Shown piece after piece: positions 35,161 through 47,082 of a stretch of DNA of 64,000 nucleotides (its first letter is position 1; each line of letters begins with the position of its first letter). The notes under the pieces are model-generated. The model was not told the DNA's origin. It saw nothing but the letters and a program-made list of their open reading frames with translations, and made no database searches. A program made the position numbers and the translations under genes. Location: contig VZQC01004719.1 of the NCBI GenBank assembly GCA_009823505.1, forward strand, positions 2,057,061 through 2,121,060. Direction: 5' to 3'. Source of the DNA: Rhizomys pruinosus. Lineage: Eukaryota; Chordata; Mammalia; Rodentia; Spalacidae.

Positions 35161-35508
35161 TATTTGTATAAATTTCATGAAAACAACTTGCATTTAAGAA
35201 AAGAATTGACTTTCTAAAGTCTCCCAATGCCACTGTGTTGCTAAGATTTATGATGATAATTGATGTGAAAAATCAGATTTTTTTTTCTTTACATATGCCT
35301 TTCCAAAAGGAATAAGGACCTGAGTAGTTTTCTATTTATCTTAAAAGACATATTTATATAGAATGATGTCTCCCCTGAGTGTTTAACAGACAAAATATTA
35401 ATAATATGTCTTCACTTCATATTGCTAGAGTTGTCTCTGTCAACTGATAGCACCTTTGTTTCAATCCAAAATAATGGAATAATGCTTGTTAATTATGTTT
35501 TCCTTATG
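35161..35508. other. AT-rich unique sequence
   Basis: No recognisable element. Confidence 0.4.
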
Positions 35509-35620
35509 AAAGCGAGGGTGAAGGGAAAGGGTACTAAGTTTAAACTGAACTGAGAAATGATGTCTGAAATGCACAAATCCAAATCTCCAACAAAAGCATG
35601 AAAAAAAAAAAAGAAAAGTG
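35509..35620 (+). mobile_element. L1 3' terminus fragment
   Basis: gaagggaaagggtactaagt, aactgagaaatgatgtctga and gaaatgcacaaatccaaatc followed by an A-run: the last about 110 bases of an L1 3'UTR. Confidence 0.65.
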
Positions 35621-35764
35621 AGGGGTTGAAAAAAATCTAATTTTTCATGACCTGTATCATATTCAGAATTGTGTATGCACCTTTTGTCATTTATTCTGAA
35701 TAAATCTACAAAAATAGTCTTTGCCTAACTTGCAGTATATTTTCTTATAACATGAGAAATAAGA

Positions 35765-36392
35765 ATGCATAACCCCTAAGATCCTCAAATGACCTTATGA
35801 AAACAAAAACCTTGGCTAATCTGGGCTGTGTGGCCTTAAGCATCCGTTTGGATGTAAAACCAGAAATAATTACTAAGGCTTGAGAAATTGTACTCCAGAT
35901 ATAAAACTTGAGACCTTAGTAAAAATACAAAAAGAAAAAAGAAAGAGCACTGTTGTTTTGCCTGTCTTCAATTCTTACTGGCAAATGCATCTGCTCTATG
36001 ACTTTAACCGTTTTTGTCATTCTTCAAAGACATGAGACAGCTTTTTTAACCCTCCATGCAAACTGAAGACTCATGTATCTCCAAGAATCTTCCAAACCTT
36101 CAATGCCAGATAGAGACTGCTGAGATATCCAGCTTGTTGACTGAACAGCTGCTGAAATTTCAACCTCTTCAGAGTATAGACTGCCATTGTTGTACTACCC
36201 AGGCTGCATCATTACCTCTAGACAGGATACATGCTTACTGGACCTCATTTGGGTGACTATGGGAAAGAAAGACCCCAATGTGGAGCACAAGGGCAAGATT
36301 GATGGTTGTTTGGGCTTGCCAAGGAGGGACCTTCAAACACCTAAGGAAAGCATGACATCATTTAGAAAAAAAAAGAAAAAGAAAAAAGAAAA
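35765..36392 (+). repeat. Unclassified dispersed repeat, copy B
   Basis: Aligns with copy A along its length and in the same orientation. It ends with catgacatcatttagaaaaa and an A/G-rich run, which could be a decayed tail. If so, the family may be a retroposon whose 3' end is here. Confidence 0.7.
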
Positions 36393-36421
36393 AAAAATCC
36401 TCCAATTCAGGTGATATGTGA

Positions 36422-36424
<3 letters not shown>

Positions 36425-36454
<30 letters not shown>

Positions 36455-36488
36455 GATAGATAGATAGATAGAGAAAGAGAGAAAGAGA
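36425..36488. repeat. (GATA)n / (GA)n microsatellite
   Basis: About twelve GATA units with one AATA variant, passing into a GAAAGA-type run. Confidence 0.95.
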
Positions 36489-36544
36489 CAATACTGAAGC
36501 AGTGAAGTTCTCCAGAAACAATAAGCCTCTACTTTGAAAAATTA

Positions 36545-36690
36545 TTAAAAAAAAAGAAAAACTTTGGAAAGACTCAGAAAAAGATGCAAGACATGTATGA
36601 CAGAGTGCAGGAACTCAGGTGGGGTTGGGGGCATGGAAAGGGAAATGACTCCAAATTGGATTGAGAAATGATATATGATGTATGGAAAAA
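36545..36690 (+). mobile_element. L1 3'UTR fragment
   Basis: aactttggaaagactcagaa, aagacatgtatgacagagtg, ggtggggttgggggcatgga and attgagaaatgatatatgat match the L1 3'UTR. It stops without an A-tail at the junction with an inverted ORF2 piece. Confidence 0.75.
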
Positions 36691-36691
36691 G

Positions 36692-37030
36692 TTTATATTG
36701 AAGAGGAGTGGTGACAAGGGGCAGCCTTGCCGGATTCCTACATTTATGGGGAATCCTTCTAACTTTCCTCCATTTAGGATGATGTTGGCTGTGGGTTTCT
36801 TGTATATGGCTTTGATTATGTTGAGGAATGAGCCTTCCAATCCAGTTCCCTCTAGTACTTTAATCGTGAAGGGATGCTGTATTTTGTCGAAAGCTTTTTC
36901 TGCATCAATTGCGATGATTTTATGTTTTTTGTCCTTCAGTCCATTTATGTGTTTTATGATATTTAGTGATTTTAGTATGCTGAAACATCCTTGCATCTCT
37001 AGTATGAATCCAACTTGATCATGGTATACT
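36692..37030 (-). pseudogene. L1-7 inverted ORF2 RT fragment
   Basis: The minus strand gives a clean RT stretch: [68 protein letters not shown]. It lies between plus-strand L1 pieces. The open frame (36574-37077) is the best-conserved ORF2 segment in the window but is only about 110 codons of ORF2. Confidence 0.85.
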
Positions 37031-37590
37031 ACTTCTGGGTATATATCCCTCAGACTTTTTCTAGAACAGAGATACATGTACAGCCATATTTATTGCAACT
37101 CTCTTCACAATAGTGAAGAGCTGAAACCAACCCAGATGCCCCACAACTGAGTGAATACAGAAAATGTGGTACATCTACACAATGGAGAACTGTGCAGCAG
37201 TAAAGAAAGATGACATCATGTAATTTGCAGGTAAATGGATGGAACTAGAAGATTTTATGCTAAGTGAAGTAACACAGTCCCAGAAAAACAAAAGATGAAT
37301 GGTATCCCTCATCTGTGAATGCTAGTACCAAGTATATAGGTGTAAGACAAAAATGAACAACGTTAATATTATATTCCTCACTATCTAAAGACAAGTGTGC
37401 TCTTGTACTGGGAATACCTACACAGGTTCTAGAGCTGACCTAACAAGTATTTTCAGACCTTGGACCTTTTGTATATGATGGAGGGTAATATGGGATTAAA
37501 ATGGAAAGACAGGAATCAAGAAATATGCTATGGAAATAGTTTGTTTCCGAAGGATACAATGTTAATATAGGTGCAACGTAAGAGGCTGGT
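37031..37590 (+). mobile_element. L1-7 sense 3' segment
   Basis: Starts in the ORF2 C-terminal region (cttctgggtatatatccctc), stop at 37323-37325, then an L1 3'UTR with a gatggagggtaatatgggat block. With 36692-37030 it has the layout inverted 5' part plus sense 3' part. About 1.6 kb of ORF2 between the two parts is missing, more than usual for twin priming. Confidence 0.75.
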
Positions 37591-37599
37591 GCAACTTAT

Positions 37600-38545
37600 C
37601 CTTTCTGGGTGCTTAACAACCATATCTGAAGTCCCTACCAATTTGGCTGAGGGACCTGGGTGGACAATTTTTTCCTTGTCCTCAGAGGTCAAACAAGTCT
37701 TAGGGGATTGTATATGGGGGTATCTCTTGAAAAGTCCTGCAGAGGTGGGTCACCATTCTTCCTGTTCAGGGAATTTCTGAAGAGCCACTAAGGGGATTTC
37801 AGCCAGTGTCTAGTCTATAAAGAAGAAAGTCTGCTCATCCTTCAGAAAAGGAACCCTGGTCTAGCAAGACCTGACTTTGTCCTCGGGTAGATGGAACTGG
37901 TGGATGAGGAGCTGAAAGAAGCAAGGGGCTCCCACCTTCCCTCCACAAAAACAACAACAACAACAAAAACAACAAGAACAGAAAAACAACATAGACACTC
38001 CTGAGGATCAGATCCTCAACTGACCTCAACAAAACAAAACCTTGGTTAATCTGGGCTATCCAAATGGCCTTAAATATCCAGAAAGAAAGTACAACCAGAA
38101 ATAAATAATAAGACCAGGGAACCTGTAAAGCAGACATAAAACTTGAGATCTTAGTAAAAAGACAAAAAAAAAAATAAAAATAAAAATAAAAATAAGAAAA
38201 GAGAGCACCATTGTTTGGACTGTCTACAATTCTTGCAGGCAGGTGCATATGCTCTGTGGATGCCGCAATTTTGGGCACTCCTCAAAGACACTCCTGTGTC
38301 TTTGTTTTTTTTTGGGGGGGGTTGTTTTGTTTTGTTTTGTTACTTTTTACCCTTCCAATGTGGACTGAGGACTGCTAAGATAGTCAGCTTGTGGACTAAG
38401 CAGCTAATAGAAATTTAGCCTCCTCAGAACATGAACTGACATTGTTGGATTAACTGGGCAGTGTCATGGAGGTCAATGCAAAGGGATCAAGACAGGACAT
38501 GTACTTACTGGACTTCATTTGGGGGAACAATATTTAAAGCAGAAG
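37600..38545 (+). repeat. Unclassified dispersed repeat, copy C
   Basis: 37990-38545 aligns with copies A and B. About 390 bp upstream (37600-37985) is seen only here and probably extends the same element 5'. An AAC run (37952-37982) and AAAAT run (38165-38195) have grown inside. It ends at the ggacttcatttgggggaaca block, short of the A-rich end of the other copies. Confidence 0.6.
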
Positions 38546-40660
38546 CAAGCCAGTAAGGGTTACCTTCTGCATAAGGTTTTTGTAGTGTAATGTCTTAATC
38601 ATATTCTACCATCAAATATTTTAAGAATATCTTTAAAGTTTAGATAGTATATTAGCAGCATGCAATAATTACATCATAAGTTCTCAAGAAGAGGCATTCT
38701 ATTGCAAGGACCTTCTTTGCTGCCAGTTATTATAGGCTGTTTAAAGTTAGAAAACTGAATAGAAACACTGAATACTGTAGAAATGCACTTTGCTCAGTAA
38801 TACTTGAGTTGATGCAATATTTGATTACCCATTTTGTTGTTATAGAAAATACTTAGCTGCAATTGATAGTTGCTGCCGTAATAGTATATTGCCTGTATTT
38901 CTTCCTCTAGTAATGGGCTTTATGTGCTAGATTTCAATATCCTTGAGCCTGGTAAAGCGCACAAGCCTTTTTTAAAAAAGAAACATGGTTTACTTGCACA
39001 AAACTGATCAGATTTGAGAGACCATTAATGCCCTTGAAGTGGTTTTTGTGGGTATAAAACAAATGGTGAGAATTTGAATTGTTCCCTAATTATAGTACTG
39101 AAATTAAGTCTACTTAATCTATCAAATCATGTTCATGCCTTGATTTTATATACTTGTATCTATCAATAAATATTGTGAAAATAAGTTTAATAAAAATAAA
39201 AAGGAATAAAAGAATACATAAAAATTGAATTACAAAAATAGTTCAGTACATGTAGTGAACTATAAAGTGCAGACTCTTTACTAAGGATGCACAGCTTTAC
39301 TAGTATCAGCTGCTAACAGTTCAGAAACATGCCCGAATTTCATGTGCTCTGGTAGGTCTGTATTAGTCTTGGAAGTTACTTGAAGCTAAAAAAATTATAA
39401 CATAAGGAGCCATAATTTGAATTAAAAAATGGTATTCAAATGCATGTTTCAAATGGTAGTTTTATTCTCAGATTTCTGTGACACATTTAGACTTATGCTT
39501 ATTAATTTCTAATCTTTAAGTTTCAATAGACATTACCTATCATTTTTTTATGTTTTCCATTTGAAGTTCCTTCCACTTTTTTTTTCATTTCTTAGGAATG
39601 TATGGAATCATACATTGCCTAGAAATAAGCAACATTTTGTATTTTAAAAGGTGGGGTTAATTGAACATAAAAACGATAAATACATAGGTAATTGGCAGAA
39701 TAAAAAATAGAATTGCTGTGATAAGCCAAGCTGCCAAAGACAAGGAGGAAAGCTGGAGTAGAATTAAAAGCATAGACTAATTGAAACATTTTATTCCATT
39801 TTCTTCCTTTCAAATAGTGAGTGTTTAAGGAAACCATTTCAGCACCTTAAGCAAGAAATATGTTTTCTGTCCACCTAAAAAAGACTTTGGAAATCCAAAG
39901 ACTCAGCAGATGTCTCCATATAAGAATTCATGCCCCACAAAGACTCTACACATTACCATTCCTGCCTGTTAGTGCCACTTGAACAAAACGAATGATTTCT
40001 TGTGCATTCTCAAGTACAATCTAGACTTTCTGATAGTGTAACATTTGAATGATTCATTTTCAGCATACAGGTTCAGAACTTTCAATTTTACTCATTTTTG
40101 AGGAAGGGGAAGATATTCTTCAACAATTTGACTAAAACTAAATGATTGAGAGGATCAAAGCAAATACCTATATGTTTAGGCTTGTAGCTATAAATGGGAA
40201 GTGAAATTGATCATCTTTAATCTTCATCTACTAAATATGTTGCAAATATACAACAATGGGAACGTGGAAGAGAACCCAGTACATAAAATACGTCTGAAGA
40301 CACATAATGAAAAAAGTGAGGACAATTGAAAACCTTAGAAGCCTTGGTATTAATAGAGGTCAAACTTGAAGCAATCCTCCTTCAGGGAACAATGAAATGT
40401 AATCAGGTACAAGAAAATACATTTATACAATTTCTATATGGTTTTAAATATCAAAGTCTCTTTGATTTTTTACAGTTAAAATTAAAAACTGGAACTTTAA
40501 CTTCATAATTAATTTTTATAAATACTATTTCTATTTTCTTATTGTGTTCTTTTTTATTTCACTCTACTTGTTGCTTCCAATTTTATATACTTGTAAAATG
40601 AATTATGATTTTATAATTTATAAACAAAATATGAATTTATATAAACTTTAAATTTTTGTT
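38546..40660. other. AT-rich unique sequence
   Basis: About 2.1 kb with no SINE, L1 or LTR text, no tract repeats and no plausible coding frame. The longest repeat-free stretch in the middle of the window. Confidence 0.5.
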
Positions 40661-40866
40661 TATTTTTATTTTACATATACGAATGTTTTGCCTACATGCA
40701 TGTAAAAGCACCCATGTAGTGCAAAGCCCACAGGGTCCAGATGGAATCAGATACCATGGAACTGGAGTTATTGACAGTTGTTAGCACTCATGTGGGTGCC
40801 AAGAATCAAAACCAATTCCATGAAAAGAATAACCAGTGCTCTTAGCTGCCAAACTATCACCCAAAC
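40661..40866 (-). mobile_element. Old B3/B2-type SINE
   Basis: The plus strand shows the complement of a SINE 3' body (tacatatacgaatgttttgc, gtgtagtgcaaag-like, ccatggaactggagttattg) and a diverged head. No 17-bp duplication. Confidence 0.7.
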
Positions 40867-41044
40867 ATGTAAATCGTAATTAGACAGAATATAATATGTA
40901 TTTACTTTACTTAGGTTATATATACATAATATCCGAAGGCATAAGCTTAAATTATAAAATTAGAAAAAATACTTTATTCAAAAAAATAGCATTTGTATAA
41001 AGTAATTTCCAAAATGAAAGTCCTCTTTAATTTAAAATGTTATT

Positions 41045-41249
41045 GTTTGGAGCTGTAAATGGTTAAGTACACTGCCTGTTCTTGCAGAGGACATTGGTTT
41101 GTTTCACAGCATCCACATGTTGGCTCACAAAAGTCCATAACTCCAGTTCCAGGAGAATCAGATTTCTTCTTCTGACCCCTGTGGGCATTACAGTAGACAG
41201 GTGTGTACATACATAAATGCAGGCAATACACTTCTGCACATAAAAAATG
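41045..41249 (+). mobile_element. Old B3/B2-type SINE beside L1-8
   Basis: tttggagctgtaaatggtta head, tgttcttgcagaggacattg, aactccagttccaggagaat (single unit, no duplication), cttctgacccctgtgggcat, and cacataaaaaatg tail. It ends right where the L1-8 5'UTR starts. Confidence 0.8.
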
Positions 41250-41251
41250 AA

Positions 41252-41586
41252 GGATTGAGATCGGGGATCTCCCAAGACCACCTGAAGCACAAGGTAAGAG
41301 CTGGGTGCTTCAGCCAGGTGGATTGTTTGATTGGATCTCTTTGTCTTTGTTGATCTTTGGCCCCATTGGGTGGAGTAGCTGTGTGTGGGTGGAGTTATCC
41401 TCCCAGCTGCTATAAAAGGTGGGTTTGTGTGAGTCTTGAGATTGAGATCTGCCATCTCCCAAGACCACCTGAAGCACAGGTACAGGACACAGGATAAAGA
41501 CCCCCCATGCCCCTCCAACGACCCCCACACCCACACCCAACCCCCAACCATGTGGAATATTCCTGTGTCCTGGGATCCCCCTGGGG
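41252..41586 (+). promoter_or_regulatory. L1-8 5'UTR with two 187-bp-spaced units
   Basis: The box cccaagaccacctgaagcac occurs at 41271 and again at 41458 (spacing 187), each preceded by a ggattgagatc / agattgagatc motif. The second unit is truncated. A TATA-like tataaaa at 41411-41417 lies about 45 bases before the second unit. Tandem promoter monomers of about 200 bp are known for mouse L1; this sequence looks unlike the Mus A, F, G monomers I remember, so the family assignment is inference. Confidence 0.75.
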
Positions 41587-42627
41587 ATGGCCCAGGACCC
41601 AGATATTAGAAGTACAATTGTGAACATACTTAAAGAAGTACAATATTATGAAGAGCAAATCAAAGAATTAACAAAAGATAATGAAGAACTCAAGAAGGAA
41701 CTACAGAGAGAAAAATGACAAACTCCAGAAGGAACTGGAAACACTGAAAAGATCCCATGTTGAAAAAGATAAGGAAACCAACCAGTGAAGCAAAGATCTA
41801 CAGGTGGAGATTGAGAAGCTCCAGATTGAGAAACTCCAAAAAGAAGTGGAAAACTAAAGAAGTCAGAAGAGGAAATGAAAAAGGAAATCAAGCACTCATC
41901 CAATCAAGAGGAAAGGAATGGAAAAAGCCTCAGAAGCAGAATGGAGGAAGCAGAACAAAGAATATCAAACCTGGAAGATAACACAGAACAACTCAAAACC
42001 TCAAGTAAAGATTATGAAAAATTTAAAAATACAAAAAAAGTGGAACAATCAGGAACTGTGGGACACTACAAAAAGATCAAACTTCTGCATCATAGGAATA
42101 GAGGAAGGAGAAGAATCCCAATAGAATGTTATTGGTCAGATCTTCAACAGAACAATAGATGAAAAATTTGTCAATCTAAAAAAGACAAACCAAAACAAAT
42201 ACAAGAAGCACATAGAACTCCAAACAGACAAAATCAGAAAAGGAACTCTCTAAGCCACATCATAGTCAAAATGCTAGACGCCCAAAACAAATACAAAATC
42301 AGTAAAGCCACAAGAGGAAAAAGAACAAGTGACCTATAAGGGAAAACATATCAGAATTACAACTGATTTCTCAGTGCAAACTGTGAAAGCAAGAAGAACG
42401 TGGAGCAAAGCATTCCCAGTGTTAAAGGACAATAGATTCCAACCCGGGTTACTATACCAGCAAAAATGTTGATTATAGTTGAAGGAGAGAGAAAAACCTT
42501 CCATGACATAAACAAGTTGAAAGAATACATGTCTGGAAAACCAACCCTTCAGAGAATACTTCAAGCAGTTCAAAGGACAGAAGAAAGGAGCAACCATCCC
42601 CAGGCACCTAAAAAGAGAAATCAATAA
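41587..42627 (+). pseudogene. L1 ORF1 pseudogene, L1-8
   Basis: Start chosen at ATG 41587 (MAQDPDIRSTIVNILKEV...), which opens a Glu/Lys/Leu-rich coiled coil. The first frame ends after about 43 codons at a TGA reached through an A-run frameshift near 41714. Coiled-coil text continues in other frames (LQIEKLQKEVEN). The C-terminal domain ends with AKMLIIVEGERKTF and NHPQAPKKRNQ and the stop at 42625-42627. Nominal length 346 codons, close to known ORF1p size. Confidence 0.85.
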
Positions 42628-42668
42628 AAGCATAACTGCAGAAGTAGAAACCTAAATCCAAACTGCAA

Positions 42669-45600
42669 ATGGATAATAAGGCAAAGGGAAGCAATGCAAG
42701 CCTATCAGTCATAACCTTAAATAATAATGGACTAAATTTCTCAGTGAAAAGATAGACACTGGGAGATTGGATTAGGAAACAGAGCCCATCAATATGCTGT
42801 CTACAAGAAACACATCTTACCTTCAAGGATAGGCACCACCTTAAAGTGAAAGGACGGATAAAAATATTCCAAACAAATGGTACCAAAAAGAAGACAGGTG
42901 TTGCTATTTTAATATCAGACAGATAGACTTCAAAGTAAAAGAAATCAGAAGAGACAAAGAAGGCCATTACATTTTTATCAAATGAACAACTCACCCAGAA
43001 GATTTCACAATTATGAATATATATGCACCAAACTCTGGTGCACCAAACTTTATAAAGACAATTCTCTAGGACCACAAGTCACACACTAACCCCAGTAAAT
43101 TGATAGTAGGGGACTTCAATACCCCATTGACCCCTTTGGACAGGTCAACAGGACAAAGAATAAAGAGAGAGACATCTGAAATGAATGATATGATACACCA
43201 AATGGACCTCACAGACATCTGCCAAATATTCCACCCTAATACCAGAGAATACACTTTCTACTCAATACCCCATAGAACATTCTCCAAAATCAACCACATA
43301 CTGGGACACAGAAGAAACCTCCACTAATACGAAAAGATTGAAATAATGTCATGCATTATATCAGACCACAGTGCAATAAAGCTCACTATCAACACCAGTA
43401 TAAGCCCTAGAATCTACAAGAACACATGGAGACTAAACAAAACACTCCTGAATAATGAATGGGTCAAGGAAGAGATAAAGAAAGAAATAAAAGCATTCCT
43501 GAAACTGAATAACAATGATAATATAACACAACAAAACCTAATGATAATAAAACACAACTTTAAAAGCAGTCCGAAGAGGGAAGTTTATAGCCCTGGGTGC
43601 CTACATTAGAAAAACATAGAGTGCAAGTGAACAATCTAACACTGCAGCTAAAAGCACTTGAGAGGCAAAACCAGATGAACTCTAAACTCAACAGACAGGA
43701 AGAAATAACCAAAATCAGAGCAGAAATCAATGAAATAGAAAAGAAAACTATACAAAAAAATCAATGAATCCAAAAGTTGGTACTTTGAAAGAATAAACAA
43801 GGTAGACAGACCTCTAGTCCAGTTAACCAAAAGAAAAAAGGAAGAATTCCAAATCAATAGAATCCCTGATTAAAAGGGAAATATCACAATAGACAAGGAA
43901 AAGATCCAGAAAATCATAAGGGAATACTTCAAAAACCTATACTCTACCAAATTTGAAAACCTAGAAGAAATGTATGAATATCTGAAATCCTGAGAATAAC
44001 CAAAGCTCAACCAAGAAGAGATCAACAGGTTAAACAGACCCATAATATATGAAGAAATTGAAGATGTAATAAGAAACCTCCCAACTTAAAAAGCCCAGGT
44101 CCAGACAGCTTCATGGCAGAATTCTACAAAACATTTCAAAAAGACTTACAACCATTATTACTGAAATTGTTTAGAAGGATACAAAGAGGGAATTCTCCCT
44201 AATTCCTTCCATGAATCCAGCATGACTCTATTACCAAAACCAGGCAAAGATACAACAAAAAGGAGAACTATAGACCCATCACCCTAATGAACACAGATGC
44301 CAAAATTCTAAACAGGATATTGGCAAATTGCATACAGACCCACATCAAGAAGATCATCCATCATTACCAAGTTGGATTCATACCAGAGATGCAGGGAAAG
44401 TTCAACATATGAAAATCAATAAATATCATCAATCATATAAATGGACTGGAAGACAAAAACCACACCATCATCTCAGTTGATGCAGAAAAAGCCTTTGACA
44501 AAATCCAGCATCCCTTCATGCTTAAAGTCCTAGAAGGAATTAGATTGGACGGATCATTCCTCAATGTAATCAAAGCCATATACAGTAAACTCACAGTCAA
44601 TATCATCCTAAATGGGAAACGAAAAAAAATTCCCTGTCAAGGTAGGAACTTGGCAAGGCTGCCCCCTATCACCACTCCTCTTCAAAATAGTGCTTGAAAC
44701 ACTTGCTAGAGCAATAAGGAAAGAAACGGAAATTAAAGCATTACTAATTAGAAAAGAGGAACTCAAGCTATCCCTAGTTGCTGACTCTATGATTGTTTAT
44801 ATAAGGGATGCGAAAAACTCCACCAGAAAACTCCTAGAAATGATTAACAGCTTCAGCAAAGTGGCAGGATACAAAATTAACCTAAATAAATCAGTAGCAT
44901 TTCTTTACACCAACAGCAAGCAACTGAGGAAGGAATTCAAGGAGACCTTCCCACTCACAATAGCCCCCAAGCAATAAAATACTTAGGAACAAACCTAACT
45001 AAAGACACCAAAGATCTCTACAACAAAAACTTTAAAGCCTTGAAGAAAGAAATTGAAGAAGACCTCAGAAGATGGAAAAATCTCCCATGCTCATGGTTTG
45101 GGAAAATTAATATAGTAAAAATGTCTATCCTCCGCAAACTCTTGTGCAGATTTAATGCAATCCCAATTAAAATCCCCAAGAGTTTCTTCACAGGCCTGGA
45201 AAAAAAGTCCTTAATTTCATTTAGAAAAACAAAAGACCCCGAATAGCCAAAAGGTCAATACAGGGATGATCTCTATACCAGGCTTCAAACTATACTACAG
45301 CTTGATACTGGCACAAAAACAGACATGTTGACCAATATAACAAAACTGGTGATCCAAACTTGAGCACATACAATTTCAGGCACCTCATATTTGACAAGGG
45401 GGCCAAGAAGACACAATGGAGAAAAGACAGCATCTTCAGCAAGTGGTGCTTGCAAAACTGGATCACCACTTGCAGAATAATTAAATTAAACCCCTACCTC
45501 TCACCCTGTACAAAAGTCAACTCCAGATGGATTAAAGACCTTAACGTGAAAACCTAAACTCTGAAGGCGATAAAAGAAAAATTTGGCAGCAGACTACAAG

Positions 45601-46466
45601 ACATAGGCGTAGGAAAGGACTTCGTAAATCAAACAGCAGCTGCACAATAATTAAGGTCGAGAATTGACAAATTTGAACTCATTAAACTCAAAAGCTTCTG
45701 TACATCAAAAGAAACAATCAAGGAAATGAAGAGAAATCCCACAGAATAGGAGGAAAACTTCACCACAGAAACATCTGACAAAGCATTGATTTCCAAAGTA
45801 TATAAACTACTGAAAAAAAAAAAAAAAAAGAAGAAGAAGAAAGAAAACAAATGACCCACTCAGTAGATGGAGCAAAGAGTTGAACAGAGACTTCATAGGT
45901 GAGGAATTAGAGATGGCTGAGAAAAATCTTAAGAAGTGTTCAACATCATTAATCACTAAGGAAATGCAAATCAAAACCACTCTAAGATATCATATTACTC
46001 CAATAAGACTGGCTAGAATCAAGAAAACAAATGACACCGAGTGCTGGTGAGGTTGTGGGGAAAGAGGAACGCTCATCCACTGCTGGTGGGAATGTAAACT
46101 GGTATAGCCACTATGGAAAGCAGTGTGGAGAACCCTTGGAAGACTTGGAATGAACTTGCCACCTGACCCAGCTATCCCTCTCCTGGGCATGTACCCACAA
46201 GTCTCATCTTACCACAGAGATACATGCACAGCCATGTTTATTGCATCTCCACAATATCAAGCATCTGGAACCAAACAGTGCCCCTCAACTGATGAATGGA
46301 TAGAGAAAATGTGGTACATCTTCACAATGGAGTTCCATGCAGAGGTAAAGAAAAATGACATCATGAGTTTCACAGGTAAATGGATGGAACTAGATGATAT
46401 TATGTTAAGTGAAGTAATACAGTCCCAGAAAAACAAAGAATGGTATCCCTCATCTGTGGATGCTAG
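42669..46466 (+). pseudogene. L1 ORF2 pseudogene, L1-8
   Basis: Start at ATG 42669. The EN domain keeps the GDFNT motif (about 43109-43123) and SDH (43361-43369), both catalytic in APE-type EN. RT entry text is at 44030-44300, [19 protein letters not shown] at about 44470, and GCPLSPLLF at about 44660. The RT active site reads VADS (44776-44787) in place of FADD, losing the second catalytic Asp. The Cys-rich C-terminus is near 46040-46110, stop at 46464-46466. Multiple frameshifts. Confidence 0.87.
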
Positions 46467-46550
46467 TGCCAATTACCTAGTTGTAAGTATCTCTTGTTCA
46501 TGGTCCCTTGAGCTTTTGTGCAAGTAGTTGGGAGTGATGCATATTGGAAC

Positions 46551-46551
46551 C

Positions 46552-46583
<32 letters not shown>

Positions 46584-46585
46584 CA
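46551..46585. repeat. (ACC)n(AAC)n in L1-8 3'UTR
   Basis: About five ACC units pass into about six AAC units. It aligns with a shorter aacaacaac stretch in the L1-5 3'UTR (30117). Confidence 0.9.
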
Positions 46586-46830
46586 GAAAGGACTGCATCG
46601 AAGAACTGACTGATATGATGAACTTCTGCTCAAAACAGTCAACTTCCACATGGAGAATTTTCAAAAAGACTGAGAAAGAGAAGAAAAGTATGTTTGGCAG
46701 CATGCATGAGCTCTGGTGGGGTGGGGGGTAGGTTGGGGGACATGGGTCTAGATCTGATTATTAACATAATCTTGTACATATATATATATATATGATAAAA
46801 TTTTTTAAAAATTAAAAAAATGAAAATAAC

Positions 46831-47082
46831 ACAAACACCACATGATCATCTCAATTGATGAAGATAAAGCCTTCAACAAAATCCAGCATCCTTTCATGCT
46901 TAAAGTCCTAGAGTGAATTAGACTAGAGGGATCATTCCTCAATGTAATCAAAGCCATAAACAAGAAACCCACAGCCAACATCATCCTAAATGGAAGAAAA
47001 AAAAAAGTTAGAAGCATTCCCCTTAAAGGCAGAACATAGCAAGGCTGGACCCTATTGCCATTCCTCTTCAATATAGTGTGAT
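46831..47082 (+). pseudogene. L1-9, ORF2 RT fragment
   Basis: Plus-strand RT text (HDHLN / [30 protein letters not shown]) directly after the L1-8 tail. It ends abruptly after the cctcttcaatatagtg motif. A separate L1 fragment, or host L1 at the L1-8 insertion site. Confidence 0.75.

Larger units (their letters stand above)
41252..46830 (+). mobile_element. L1-8, near-full-length L1
   Basis: Complete layout: 5'UTR (41252-41586) with two promoter-type units, ORF1 (41587-42627), a 41-base inter-ORF gap, ORF2 (42669-46466), a 3'UTR with (ACC)n(AAC)n and a G-rich block, and an A/T-rich end near 46830. Length about 5.6 kb, near that of intact rodent L1s with few monomers. Both ORFs carry frameshifts, and RT FADD reads VADS. 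Confidence 0.9.

Noticed and set aside
36574..37077. Intact reverse transcriptase gene
   Set aside because: Although open for 167 codons, it covers only a short part of the RT, lacks the FADD segment and ends in an L1 3'UTR of opposite orientation.
37835..38278. 147-codon minus-strand ORF as a membrane protein
   Set aside because: It lies in unclassified repeat copy C and its hydrophobic run comes from AAC and AAAAT repeats; not open in copies A and B.
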